Part shown: one piece after another, positions 51,937-63,848 of the stretch
Layout: every line of letters begins with the position of its first letter
Position numbering within the stretch: the first letter of the stretch is position 1
Origin: Globodera rostochiensis
Lineage: Eukaryota > Nematoda > Chromadorea > Rhabditida > Heteroderidae
DNA: 64,000 nucleotides
Assembly (NCBI GenBank): GCA_018350325.1
Contig: JAEVLN010000006.1
Location: forward strand, 2,742,693 to 2,806,692
Direction: 5' to 3'
Made by a program: the position numbers and the translations under genes
The notes under the pieces: generated by a model
Told to the model about the DNA's origin: nothing
Databases searched by the model: none
What the model saw: the letters and a program-made list of their open reading frames with translations, nothing else

Positions 51937-53144
51937 CATTTATTCAAAAAAATAAGAATTATTTTTGCTAGATTTGCACTTTTTAAATCCAACAGAATTC
52001 AAGTTGCTGGAATGCAAAAATTTTGAAAAATGACCATTTGTGATGGGAAATATATAAAATAAACAAAAACCGAAAGTTTTAGATTTTTTCCAACTAATAA
52101 ATAAGTTTTGCCTTTAATTATAATAAATATGCGAAAATTTTGAAAAATGGCCATTTTCAAGGGCGCTGATCACGAATTAACAATATTTTTAAGATCTGAC
52201 AACATCTAAGATTTTGAGAATCAATGATTTTTATTTTTTGATTAAGGAAAAAACAACTAAATAACTCCTAAACCGGATTGGTTAGGCCTAAGCCTAACAA
52301 ACTTTTGACCAAAAAAGGTCCGCGAACTGGTTCAAAAACCGGTTTAAAGGTCGAGCCTGCTAAAATGTTTGCTTATTCCATCGTTTCAGCAACTAAGAAA
52401 ACCTTGGTTTTGGGTGGTAAAAAATTAATAAAAAATCATTGATTTTCAAAATCTTAGATTTGAACTACCTATAATTAGTTATTAAAAAATATTTTTTGGT
52501 TGGGACGCTAATGGCCGGGACGCTAGTGGCCTGGGACGCTAATGGCCGGGACGCTAGTGGCGGGACGCTAATGACCCCTACTCATTTGTGATGGGAAATA
52601 TATAAAATAAACAAAAACCAAAAGTTTTAGATTTTTTCCCACTAATAAATAAGTTTTGCCTTTAATTATAATAAATATGCAAAAATTTTGAAAAATGGCC
52701 CTTTGTGATGGGAAATATATAAAATAAACAAAAACCGAAAGTTTTAGATTCTTTCCCACAAATAAATAAGTTTTGCATTTAATTATTATAATAAATATGC
52801 AAAAATTTTGAAATGGCCATTCGTGATGGGGAATATATAAAATAAGCAAAAACCGAAATTTAAAATTGTAAAAAAAATACTAAACATAAAATATGCATTT
52901 GAAAACTAAAAATCAGCTACATAAATAAATTAAAACAAAAATGTGTACTACGTCAAATATTGTCCAAAATCAAGACAACTTGACGAAACGGCTTTTTCTC
53001 GTATTCAAAATATGCACAAGTTATAATGCTGGGCATTTGTTCATTATTATGAGAAAATATAGGTATATGCAAATTAGACACGTATGTATAGTGAAAAAAA
53101 TAGGTCTTCAGATCAATAAGTTAGGCACTTCCACTGCTCATCCA
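51937..53144. repeat. Satellite stub and non-coding start of duplication B
   Basis: 51,937-52,000 is the rest of a satellite unit. From 52,132 the sequence repeats 44,284 onward, including the GGGACGCTAATGGCC block (52,500-52,570) and ~118-bp units. Confidence 0.85.
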
Positions 53145-56100
53145 TCAACACACTTTCCACATTTTGATCACCCCTTCACGGCCGGCAGAAACAAGCAAAT
53201 GAGGCCATAAAGATGCCAAATCGGTGATGCTGTCCCAGTGAGCCTCGGGTGCCTGAAATGAAATTAGAGGTTTTTTAAATTTTATCGAATTTTGCTTCGT
53301 GTACATGTTGAAGCATCCGATGAGTGTGACTAAGTTCCGTTCTCTGCTTCAGGACTGATCAGCTGTGAGCGATCCTCCGCTTGAACGCGCAGCACACTGT
53401 CCGTGATTTGCATTTGTCGATAAACGATTCGGCTCGGTGACTTTAGTTGCTGGAACAAATACAAATTGCTGACAACGATTACCAGAGTATTTCACACAAA
53501 TGTACATGGAATTCTGAGCCTAATTATTTGCGGAAATCATTCTTAATATCTATTGTTGAACTTGAGATAAGTGTAAGCTTGGCGATAGTCATGCGTAGGG
53601 GAAGCTTTAGACACAAAACTTAATCAGTCAAAATCCCAAACTTTCAATTTTACATTCAAATGCCATAACTTTCTGAATCTGTCCAATCGCTAGGCTCTTT
53701 GGCTTAGTTAATCTACAACAGAAACCTCAATTTTTTTTTGAATGGTTTCTAATAATGTGTTGTTGAATTTGAAAAAATTCATTGCTAACTTCACTAATAT
53801 CAAGAATTTTACGCACTTGCAAATCGCCAATGTTCAAATCGCCCGAGGGCAAATGCCTGCGGTAGGGACCGCACAAATAGGCAGACGCATTTGGGTACCG
53901 CAAATTCCAACACCGCAAACTTCCTTCAGAATCTCCAGTGAAAATGATGTGACTTCCATCGATCATTGATGGGGCCACCGCTGTGGAGACCATTTCGGTC
54001 TGTGAAAGAAAGAAAGATTCGATCGGTGCTGATCAGGATTGTAACAGATGATTAGAGACTAATGGATCAAATTACACTCAAAACAAATTTTTTGTTTGAG
54101 TCCTATAAACACAACACACTTTGTATGTTAGAGGTGCTTCAGTGCTGGGCCAAAGCACATCCGTTCGACTGCGTGTTGACAAGTCCCAAATGCTTCTGAA
54201 AATTTGGATTTTAAAAATCAAAGACCAATTTAAAGCATCGTTTTGCACTCACAACTCGGCCTCTCTTGAACAGTTTGTCAATGCACGGTCACAGCGCGAA
54301 CCATTGGGCAGTGCCCTATAACAGAAAACACTCTGAGATGTCCACATAAAGTGCGATAATTCCTTACCAACTTCGCAATGGAATTATTCGATCCGATGGA
54401 TGGGACCAACTGCAGACTTCAAGACCGGCAAACCTAAATAATGTGTATAAATTGGATTAATAAAAAATATACAAAAATTAATTTTAATTAATCAATCCCA
54501 CCGTAAATCCCACAAAAGCATATTTTTGGTGGTGGCCGAGCTGGCTGTCAACAGCATCCAATGTTGATTGATTGTGTCGATGCAAAACGATGTGATCAGG
54601 CCATAACTATAAATGTTGAACAAGCAGCATATATTGGGCGCGAAATATTTTTTGATTTGTTGATTGAAAGCACCTGTTTTTGATCCGACGTTGCCAAACC
54701 GAGGAAAGTTCAATGGCATTCCGACCTTTGTTGGGGTGGACAAGCAATGGCACAAGGTCAGGCAACAGCTCGCAAATGGTCGCCTTGGGCAACAGTTGCC
54801 GGCGGCAAAGTGCATGCACACAGCACACACACTCCAACACCACAAACTCTTCACAGTCTTGCAGGCCCTGCAGGGGTTTTGTTTTGAAAATGACAAAAAA
54901 AAGTTTCTTAAATGTGCTAGGATGTCCCCATTAAAATGCCTTTAAATTGACCCCCCCCCCCACCTGCTGGAGGAACGGCATCAACTTGCTGTTCCGGTTC
55001 TGCCCCAAGTGTTGCGCAAGCACCGGGCACGCCTCGAAGAATGCAGCCCGGACACGCCAATCGTGCTTGTCATTCAACAGCGTGATCATGTGCATCAACA
55101 CATCCGTAACTGTACAGAAAACGAAATTTTTCATCGCATTACAGTATAAATAGCTTCTGTTTCAGAACTTCTTGGGTTTTGTGGGTTCTGAAAAATCCCT
55201 TTTCATAATCAATCTGAGACGCCACACTTTATAGTCCGTTTTCGGGAGACCAATGCTAAAAGCAGCTTTTCAGAAATTGAGCTTTTTTTGTGCCAATTTC
55301 AATCAACCAAGCCCACACCTCTCGAGGCACCAAAAAATTGACAGAGCAAGTCCAAGTTGGTCGGTTGGAATAGACAACGGCGCACTTCGTTGTCCGTACA
55401 GCCACAAAATGTGACAAAGAATTCGGTGACCGCATCAATGGAGCTCGACCTGTGAAAAGGTATAGCGTTGGCCAACACAAAATGGTTTCAAAAATTCGTT
55501 ATCAAAAAACCCAAAATTGGAGCGGAAAGAAAGACGCTTTTAACCCAACATCGGCTTAAACTAGGGTTGCGCGGGACCGGGACTTTGGGAAAAACCGGGA
55601 CTAAATTAGTCCCGGTCAAAAAAACCGGGACTACTGGACAAAAAAAAACGTGGAGATTTATACTGGAGCTTGAAAAAAATCGGGACTAAATTTCAGTCCC
55701 AGAGAAGACATTTCAGTACTAGTCCCAGTCCCGCTCAACCCTAGCTTAAACTGTTTGAGTAGTTTCAGTACAATGGAGCTGAAATGAACAGATCAGTGTT
55801 AAGAACTGTTTGAAGATAAAGGCGTCAAATTGAAGTGCTTGTTGCCTTTCAGTCTCCAGTAAAAGACGCTTTTCCTCGCACAGAAACTTCTCCAGACGGC
55901 TGGACATTTGTTGAACAGTTGTGGTAGAACAACCACCACCGCCATGTTCAGGTTGATTTTGTTCAGGTGATTCACTGCGCATCCGGGCGACACTCGCTTC
56001 AAAAAATCTAATAAAAATAAAAATTTAAAAAAAAAAAGCTAAATTCCCCAGCAACAAAACGAAAATGTCAACTTTTACAAAAAAAATGAAAGGTACTTTT

Positions 56101-58245
56101 TAGTTGATCAAAAATTCTGGGTTGAAATTTTTCCGTAATTCCGTTCTAAAAAAAGAGAGTGCCTCGCGGAAATTTGTGCAAGTTTGCCCAAATTGGTGGC
56201 CAACGCAATGCGAGGAAGGCATGCCGAACTGATCACAATTGGACACAGTTTCGGGAATACAAAGTCGATCAACAGACGGCATTCGTCTGGCGGAATTGAA
56301 TTGGCACAGGTGGACAAAATGTCGCACAAAATCAAAATTGCTTCGGCACGGACAAGCGGAAAATGGTCACTGATGGAGTGGGCCTGTGTGGGGGAACATT
56401 GAAATTAAATTTATTAAAAAAAGTCAAATTGCCTGGGGGCAAAACCGAAAATAATGAAAAATTGAAAAATCCAGTTTTTTAATAAATGAAATTTATTCGA
56501 TTTTAATCACCAAGTAGGGCACAATTCGTTCAAAGATGATGACCGGCGTTGAAATTTTGCTGATTTGATGAAGCAGCGAAAGAGCATCCTTTGGAAAATA
56601 AATATTTTAAATAAAAATTGAGCAACCCCTATCTTCACCGGATTGAATTAAGACAAATCTTATGGTTTAGGATATTTAAAGGAAACTGGGAATTTATGGC
56701 AATGACCAGACTGATCAATGATTTGAAAATGACAGTCCGTGTGTTACAAATAGGAAATTTTCTGCTCTTTTTTGTTGTTGCTAAAATCGTCTGATTTTTT
56801 GTTCATTTTCATCAAAATTTGAAGAAAAAATTTGTAAAAATAAAAAAATGATGGCACAAATGTGCCACACTTTTCGGCATCCATTTAAAGACAAAACAAA
56901 CTACATTAATATACCATTTTTGCTGTCAGTGAGCAACACGAACGCAACGCAGCGCAAATTATGTTGATAAATAACACAGAATTTGCGGCATCCTCGTCCC
57001 TCAACAGTGCCATGTAATTGTCACGCTCAACGAAAAGCCTGTAAACGGAATACCAAAATTACTAATTAAATTAAATTTCCAAAACAAAAAAATTGAGAAG
57101 TCCAACACCTTTTTTCAATCATTTTTTCATTATCTTCCAACAAACTTTGTGATCAAGGCATCCGCCGATTGAATGCTTTGGAGCTCCTTGAAGTAGTTGT
57201 ACAAGTACCTCTCGAAGATTTGCGGGAAAAGGACTGTCGATGAACATGGAGACAACTAAATACGCTTTCAGAAAGTCCAATTTTGAAATGAGTGGATTTT
57301 TGATCATAGTAAAATCATTTTAAAAAAATGTTATCAAACAAACAATTCTATATATATTTTTGAAAATTACTCAGATTTTAAAATATTTTTAGAAACTTTG
57401 TCGTTTCATGCACCTCAAAAAATCACTCTCATAAAATTCATTAACAAAATAATTTTTCAAAAATACTCCCCCCAAAAAAAAACCTTCAAAATTCGTCCCT
57501 CCTTCGCTTCGGGTCCCTGTCCAACATGATGGCGATCAACGGCCGAAATTCGGTGTCCGGCACAGCACTGAGCAATCGCTTCAGAAAGAATTTGGCGGTG
57601 TGTTCGTCCGCATTTTTATAGTCAATCGCCTGCAAAAAGAAAGTAAAGTAAAATCGAAAAAAAAACATTTTTTTTCAAAAAAAACAATAAATTTTATTCA
57701 AATTTAGAGCATTTTGAGGTATCTTTATAAAAGGTTCGGTTCCCCTTAAATTTTCACTTTTTCCCATCACACTGATTGCCTGGGGGAGGTTAAAGGCGAT
57801 TTGGCGTCCATCACTAAGCAGCTCAACCAGCAGACAGCCCATCGCAAAAATGTCCATCGCTTCGGTTAGGCCTAAAAAATCAGGATTTTTTTAAAAAAAG
57901 TTCAAATTTTATCTTTCCCAAGTCCGTGGACAAATTTCCCGTCCCAATATTGTATAAAATTTTTATCAAAATCGAACATTCATAAAAATTTGGGAAATCC
58001 CCAGCGACGGCTGACGCGCGAGCTTCCAGCTCTTCACTGTCTCGGAAGCGCTCCGGCGCGAGATAACAATGCCGTCGACGATCCGTGTCGAAGAAAAAGG
58101 TGAAATCCGATGGATTGTCCTAAAATTCTTGTAAAAAAATTTTTTTTTTTTTACAAATCCTACAAATGGGAGTAAGGCAGGCTTGAAGGGCGCAAAATCA
58201 GTCAGTTGGATCCAAAGGGAGCTGGACACAAGCACATTTTGAGGC
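53145..58245 (-). pseudogene. VPS15/PIK3R4, copy B: kinase C-lobe to WD40, late HEAT region deleted
   Basis: VPS15 is the myristoylated pseudokinase scaffold of the VPS34 PI3-kinase complexes (autophagy, endosomes). From 58,245 down: PQNVLVSSSLWIQLTDFAPF (DFG-equivalent DFA), [13 protein letters not shown] (APE), AMDIFAMGCLLVELL, FRPLIAIMLDRDPKRRRDE, FPQIFERYLYNYFKEL, HEAT repeats including VRAEAILILCDILS and ALATNLGKLAQ, a linker exon (EHGGGGCSTTTVQQMSSRLE), HMITLLNDKHDWRVRAAFFE, and CELLPDLVPLLVHPNK. There, at about 54,729, HEAT sequence is joined to WD40-side sequence. WD repeats continue to the stop at 53,145-53,147. The N-lobe exons with HGDIK are absent. With no start exon and an internal deletion it is probably not functional, unless it is an assembly chimera of an intact gene. 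Confidence 0.85.
55562..55743. mobile_element. hAT-type MITE, 182 bp, TSD GCTTAAAC, with an empty site in copy C
   Basis: Ends TAGGGTTG...CAACCCTA; interior of ACCGGGACTA/TAGTCCCGG palindromes. Perfect 8-bp duplications GCTTAAAC at 55,554-55,561 and 55,744-55,751. The paralogous copy C has GCTTAAAC once at 59,926-59,933 with no insert. Confidence 0.95.
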
Positions 58246-58326
58246 CTTAATACGCAAAAAAAAACAAAAAATTAATTAATCAAAAAATAGGCATCGACAA
58301 GGATGTAAGCCCGGAATTGGGAGCCG

Positions 58327-58374
58327 GGTGCCCGGGCCGACCTCGAGCACAGTGTCTGTGCCTTTGACAGCTGA
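58327..58374 (-). pseudogene. DIMT1 exon fragment (SAM motif I) upstream of VPS15 copy B
   Basis: After acceptor CATTTTCAG the - strand reads SAVKGTDTVLEVGPGT, the start of the SAM-binding exon of the 18S rRNA dimethylase DIMT1, then homology stops abruptly. Identical to 62,749-62,796; it was copied together with VPS15 in the tandem duplication. Confidence 0.8.
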
Positions 58375-58503
58375 CTGAAAATGTTTTATATTCGTTATTA
58401 TCGTTTTTGGTAAAAATGGATCGAGTTTTCGAATACATATCCTGTAACGCGTCACACCCGTCTCAATTCAAAATTTTTTTTTAAATGTTAAGATGTTTCT
58501 ATG

Positions 58504-61500
58504 GAGTTTAGGGGAGCGTAGAATCCAAATCCATTCCGTCGTTGTCAAACCCCATCGTCTTCGGCAATTTGCTATCGGCAACATTCAATTTTTCATCAAA
58601 ATGATGCATCGTAGCGACATTAGAAATGACGTTGAACAGCAGGGAATTGTTGCTGCCGCTGTTGCCTTTGGTGGCGCCGCCCAGCTTCTCCAACGTTTTG
58701 CGCTCCTCAATCAGTGTGATCAGTTCGGCAGAGTTGTTCTGTTCTGAAAATAGGATTTTATATAGACAAAAAAAAGAAAAATATGTGATATTAAAATATA
58801 TAATTGGGTTGAACAAGGAATGGGACATCCCCGTCCCCCCATCAGAACATTCCAAGAATTGATGCGATCAAATTTCATGGGTTTCGCGTTGAAATTGGCA
58901 CAATTACCACAAATAAAGTCCCATATTTGACGACTGATCGGTTGCACCAGCGTCTCGTAGAGCACGTCACGGCAGTCCAACCGTATCAACGGGTGGCGAA
59001 GAAATGTGGTGACGAGCGGAGTTAGTTTGCAATAAATGTCGGCAATGGTGAAGCAGCTGTCCGTCTCCAGAATGGTCAAAATGTTGACAAGCGCAATGCG
59101 CAACCATTTGTTGGGGTGGACAAGCAATGGCACAAGGTCAGGCAACAGCTCGCAAATGGTCGCCTTGGGCAACAGTTGCCGGCGGCAAAGTGCATGCACA
59201 CAGCACACACACTCCAACACCACAAACTCTTCACAGTCTTGCAGGCCCTGCAGGGGTTTTGTTTTGAAAATGACAAAAAAAAGTTTCTTAAATGTGCTAG
59301 GATGTCCCCATTAAAATGCCTTTAAATTGACCCCCCCCCCACCTGCTGGAGGAACGGCATCAACTTGCTGTTCCGGTTCTGCCCCAAGTGTTGCGCAAGC
59401 ACCGGGCACGCCTCGAAGAATGCAGCCCGGACACGCCAATCGTGCTTGTCATTCAACAGCGTGATCATGTGCATCAACACATCCGTAACTGTACAGAAAA
59501 CGAAATTTTTCATCGCATTACAGTATAAATAGCTTCTGTTTCAGAACTTCTTGGGTTTTGTGGGTTCTGAAAAATCCCTTTTCATAATCAATCTGAGACG
59601 CCACACTTTATAGTCCGTTTTCGGGAGACCAATGCTAAAAGCAGCTTTTCAGAAATTGAGCTTTTTTTGTGCCAATTTCAATCAACCAAGCCCACACCTC
59701 TCGAGGCACCAAAAAATTGACAGAGCAAGTCCAAGTTGGTCGGTTGGAATAGACAACGGCGCACTTCGTTGTCCGTACAGCCACAAAATGTGACAAAGAA
59801 TTCGGTGACCGCATCAATGGAGCTCGACCTGTGAAACGGTAAAGCGTTGGCCAACACAAAATGGTTTCAAAAATTCGTTTCAAAAAGTCCAAAATCGGAG
59901 CCGAAACGCTTTTAACCCAGCATCGGCTTAAACTGTTTGAGTAGTTTCAGCACAATGGAGCTGAAATCGAACAGACATTTCAGCGCCAGCCTTAGAGACC
60001 AGCGCTGAAAATGTTTGCAAATGAAGTGCTTCTTGCAAAAAACGAAAATGTCACAACTTTTCATTAAAAAAATGAAGGATTTTTTAGTTGATCAAAAACT
60101 TCAGAATTGAATTTTTTAACCGTAACCAAAATCCCGAGTTTGATGGAAATTCCGGATTACACCATAAAAGCCTATTTGAAATTTAATCATAGTAATCTTA
60201 GTCCCGTTTTCCCCCAAATTCCTGTTTTTTTTTTTTTATTTACAATAAATACGCCAATTTCAAACCAATAAATGAGCAAACCTTGGACATAAAAGCAGCT
60301 TGAGAGATCGATGGAGACAAAAATAATTTTTCACCAAATCAAGACACCGTCAGTTTTCAGAAATCTACTTTTACAAAAACACTGTCAACATTAGACTCGA
60401 ACAGCGTGTCATATCAAAAAAAAATAATCAGATCCAATTGACAAATGGAAAGCACCAAAATGAACAAAAAAAAATTTGTGCAAAAAAACTTTTATTAAAA
60501 AGAAACAAATTTTTAATCATCGTCATCTTCAATATCGTCCTCCGCACTTTGCCGCCGCCTTCCTCCGCTCCCGCGCCTCTTTGTTCCGTCTGAAATGGGA
60601 GGGCTTTAAATCAAACAAAATTTTTGAACATTTGCAAATTTAAAGTAAATTCAATCAAAAAATTGTTTTTTGGGTTTCAAATTCCAACCTTTTTTGTTCC
60701 GCCATCATTTGTGTCCAGCGAGCGATCAACAGACGGCATTCGTCGGGCGGGATCGAGTTGGCACAGGTGGATAAAATGTCGCACAAAATCAAAATTGCTT
60801 CGGCACGGACAAGCGGAAAATGGTCACTGATGGAGTGGGCCTGTGTGGGGAACATTGAAATAAAATTGATTAGAAATAGTCAAATTGCCTGGGGGCGAAA
60901 CCAAAAAAAAAGAAAAATCCAATTTTTTAAAATGAAATTTATTCAATTTTTAATCACCAAGTAGGGCACAATTCGTTCAAAGATGATGACCGGCGTTGAA
61001 ATTTTGCTGATTTGATGAAGCAGCGAAAGAGCATCCTTTGAAAAATAAATATTTTAAATAAAAATTGAGCAATCCCTTTACACCGGATTGAATTGAGACA
61101 AAACTTATGGTTTTTTTTTTTGGATATTTAAAGGAAATTGGGAATTTATGGCAATGACCAGACTGATCAATGATTTGAAAATGACAGCCCGGGTTGCAAA
61201 TAGGAATTGTTGCTATAATCGTCTGATTTTTTGTTCATTTTCATCAAAATTTGAAGAAAAAATTTGTAAAAATAAAAAAATGATGGCACAAATGTGCCAC
61301 ACTTTTTGGCATCCATTTAAAGACAAAACAAATTACATTTACCATTTTTGCTGTCAGTGAGCAACACGAACGCAACGCAGCGCAAATAATGTTAATAAAT
61401 AACACAAAATTTGCGGCATCCTCGTCCCTCAACAGTGCCATGTAATTGTCACGCTCAACGAAAAGCCTTTAAATGGAATATCAAATTCCTAAAAATTAAC

Positions 61501-62667
61501 CAACATCTTTTTTCAATAATTTTTTCTTATCTTCCAACGAACTTTGTGATCAAGGCATCCGCCGATTGAATGCTTTGGAGCTCCTTGAAGTAGTTGTACA
61601 AGTACCTCTCGAAGATTTGCGGGAAAAGGACTGTCGATGAACATGGAGACAACTAAATACGCTTTCAGAAAGTCCAATTTTGAAATGAATGGAACCGTAA
61701 TATAATTTGGCCTGTTTTTGATCATAGTAAAATCATTTTTAAAAAATTGTTATCAAACAATTCTACTATATATATTTTTTTGAAAATTACCCGGATTTTA
61801 AATTATTTTTAGAAACTTTGTCGTTTTATGCGCCTCAAAAAATCACTCTCATAAATTCATTTAACAAAATAATTTTTGAAAAATACTCCCCCCAAAAAAA
61901 ACCTTCAAAAATTCGTCCCTCCTTCGCTTCGGGTCCCTGTCCAACATGATGGCGATCAACGGCCGAAATTCGGTGTCCGGCACAGCACTGAGCAATCGCT
62001 TCAGAAAGAATTTGGCGGTGTGTTCGTCCGCATTTTTATAGTCAATCGCCTGCAAAAAGAAAGTAAAGTAAAATCGAAAAAAAAACATTTTTTTTCAAAA
62101 AAAAACAATAAATTTTATTCAAATTTAGAGCATTTTGAAGTATCTTTATAAAAGGTTCGGTTCCCCTTAAATTTTCACTTTTTCCCATCACACTGATTGC
62201 CTGGGGGAGGTTAAAGGCGATTTGGCGTCCATCACTAAGCAGCTCAACCAGCAGACAGCCCATCGCAAAAATGTCCATTGCTTCGGTTAGGCCTAAAAAA
62301 TCAGGATTTTTTTAAAAAAAAGTTCAAATTTTATCTTTCCCAAGTCCGTGGACAAATTTCCCGTCCCAATATTGTATAAAATTTTTATCAAAATCGAACA
62401 TTCATAAAAATTTGGGAAATCCCCAGCGACGGCTGACGCGCGAGCTTCCAGCTCTTCACTGTCTCGGAAGCGCTCCGGCGCGAGATAACAATGCCGTCGA
62501 CGATCCGTGTCGAAGAAAAAGGTGAAATTCGATGGATTGTCCTAAAATTCTTGTAAAAAAATTTTTTATTTTTTACAAATCCTACAAATGGGAGTAAGGC
62601 AGGCTTGAAGGGCGCAAAATCAGTCAGTTGGATCCAAAGGGAGCTGGACACAAGCACATTTTGAGGC
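58504..62667 (-). pseudogene. VPS15/PIK3R4, copy C: kinase C-lobe to late HEAT, with foreign block
   Basis: From 62,667 down it repeats copy B nearly base for base through the kinase part and early HEAT exons to about 60,723 (RAEAILILCDILS, DECRLLI). It then enters a foreign block (60,130-60,722) and lacks the following HEAT and linker exons present in copy B. From about 60,130 down to 59,120 it matches copy B again (HDWRVRAAFFE, LVPLLVHPNK). It then continues, unlike A and B, with the normal HEAT exon (WLRIALVNILTILETDS, LIRLDCRDVLYETLVQPISR) and an exon with ELITLIEERKTLEKL, ending at 58,504-58,558, where a 55-base segment identical to 62,930-62,980 marks the tandem junction. WD repeats are missing. 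Confidence 0.85.
60130..60722 (-). other. Foreign exon-bearing block inside VPS15 copy C
   Basis: On the - strand, VPS15 coding sequence switches at about 60,722 to ARWTQMMAEQKRLEFETQK. A further exon after acceptor CCCATTTCAG (about 60,591) can read GTKRRGSGGRRRQSAEDDIE and an Asp run before a stop. A charged helix and an acidic C-terminus of another gene seem to have been joined in. The donor gene is not recognised. The rest of the block is AT-rich with a poly-T tract. Confidence 0.5.
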
Positions 62668-62748
62668 CTTAATACGCAAAAAAAAACAAAAAATTAATTA
62701 ATCAAAAAATAGGCATCGACAAGGATGTAAGCCCGGAATTGGGAGCCG

Positions 62749-63436
62749 GGTGCCCGGGCCGACCTCGAGCACAGTGTCTGTGCCTTTGACAGCTGACTGA
62801 AAATGTTTTATATTCGTTATTATCGTTTTTGGTAAAAATGGATCGAGTTTTCGAATACATATCCTGTAACGCGTCACACCCGTCTCAATTCAAAATTTTT
62901 TTTTAAATGTTAAGATGTTTCTATGGAGTTTAGGGGAGCGTAGAATCCAAATCCATTCCGTCGTTGTCAAACCCCATCGTGTATTTGTTCAAAAAATTCA
63001 CTTAATTCGACTCCAACAAGTCTCGAAAGCCATAGAAAACCACATTTTACGATTTAAACACAAAAACCATTTGTTTTTCACCCCAAAAATGTAGGTTTTT
63101 CAGTATTGGCAAATGCCAACGCGTTCAATGCTCTCTTTAAACTAATCCTGTGATCGATCGCTGTTCAGACACCCGGAAAAGCCAATCAAATCCACATAGA
63201 CAACTCTAGCTTAGCCCCACCTTCTCAACAATGGCATGAACCACGCCTGGATTCTTCAAAATGTGTTGTCCCTTCTCCGTGTTGAATTTGATGCCTAAAT
63301 TTAGTGAAATCTTTGAACTGCTCGACGATCTTTATCAACCCGCCCAAACAACAATTTGTCACATTTTCTCACCTTTCTCCTTAAACTTTGTCGCATCCTT
63401 CACCCCACTCCGTTTCTTCTTCGTTTTGTTGGCCAT
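62749..63436 (-). pseudogene. DIMT1: 5' end of DIMT1 (rRNA adenine dimethylase), truncated in SAM motif I
   Basis: Exon 1, 63,436-63,373, starts ATG and is lysine-rich (MANKTKKKRSGVKDATKF). Exon 2, 63,294-63,221, has FNTEKGQHILKNPGVV, the family's conserved N-terminal motif. Exon 3 starts at 62,796 (TVLEVGPGT) but breaks after 48 bases, where VPS15-side sequence begins. Phases agree across both introns. DIMT1/Dim1 dimethylates two adjacent adenines near the 3' end of 18S rRNA in the nucleolus. The remaining about 240 residues, including the catalytic NLPY motif, are absent from this window. Promoter and start look intact, so a truncated or fused transcript is possible. Confidence 0.85.
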
Positions 63437-63848
63437 ATGTCCTACAAACGTACATATCTTTGCAAATTAAACAAAATTTACATTAAAAAAACGGACGGGT
63501 TTAAAAACCCCGTAAAATAAGCCAAAGCGTTTTATGCGACCAATATGAAACGCCAATCTAAAATGAAGTTACTAAATGCAACAATGTGGAAATAGAATAA
63601 TTGTGTGATGCTCATAATCAGGGATCAAAAGACTCGAAAGTGTCAAATTTCCGTGTCAAAAAAAAAGAGAGTTAATATTGCGTACAACAAACAACGCAAA
63701 CAAAAATTCCTTGGAGGTAAATGTTGAAGTGATTATCTTTCTGATCAAATTTTGTCGCATAATCTGGGGATGGACAAAGGACAAAAAGATACAAATGTAT
63801 CAAGACTCTCGAGCACATCGGCACACTACTATAACTATAACTAGCGCG
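63437..63848. other. Gap between DIMT1 start and next gene
   Basis: AT-rich. It should contain the DIMT1 promoter (reading -) and the 3' UTR of the Gln-rich gene. No clear motif seen. Confidence 0.4.
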
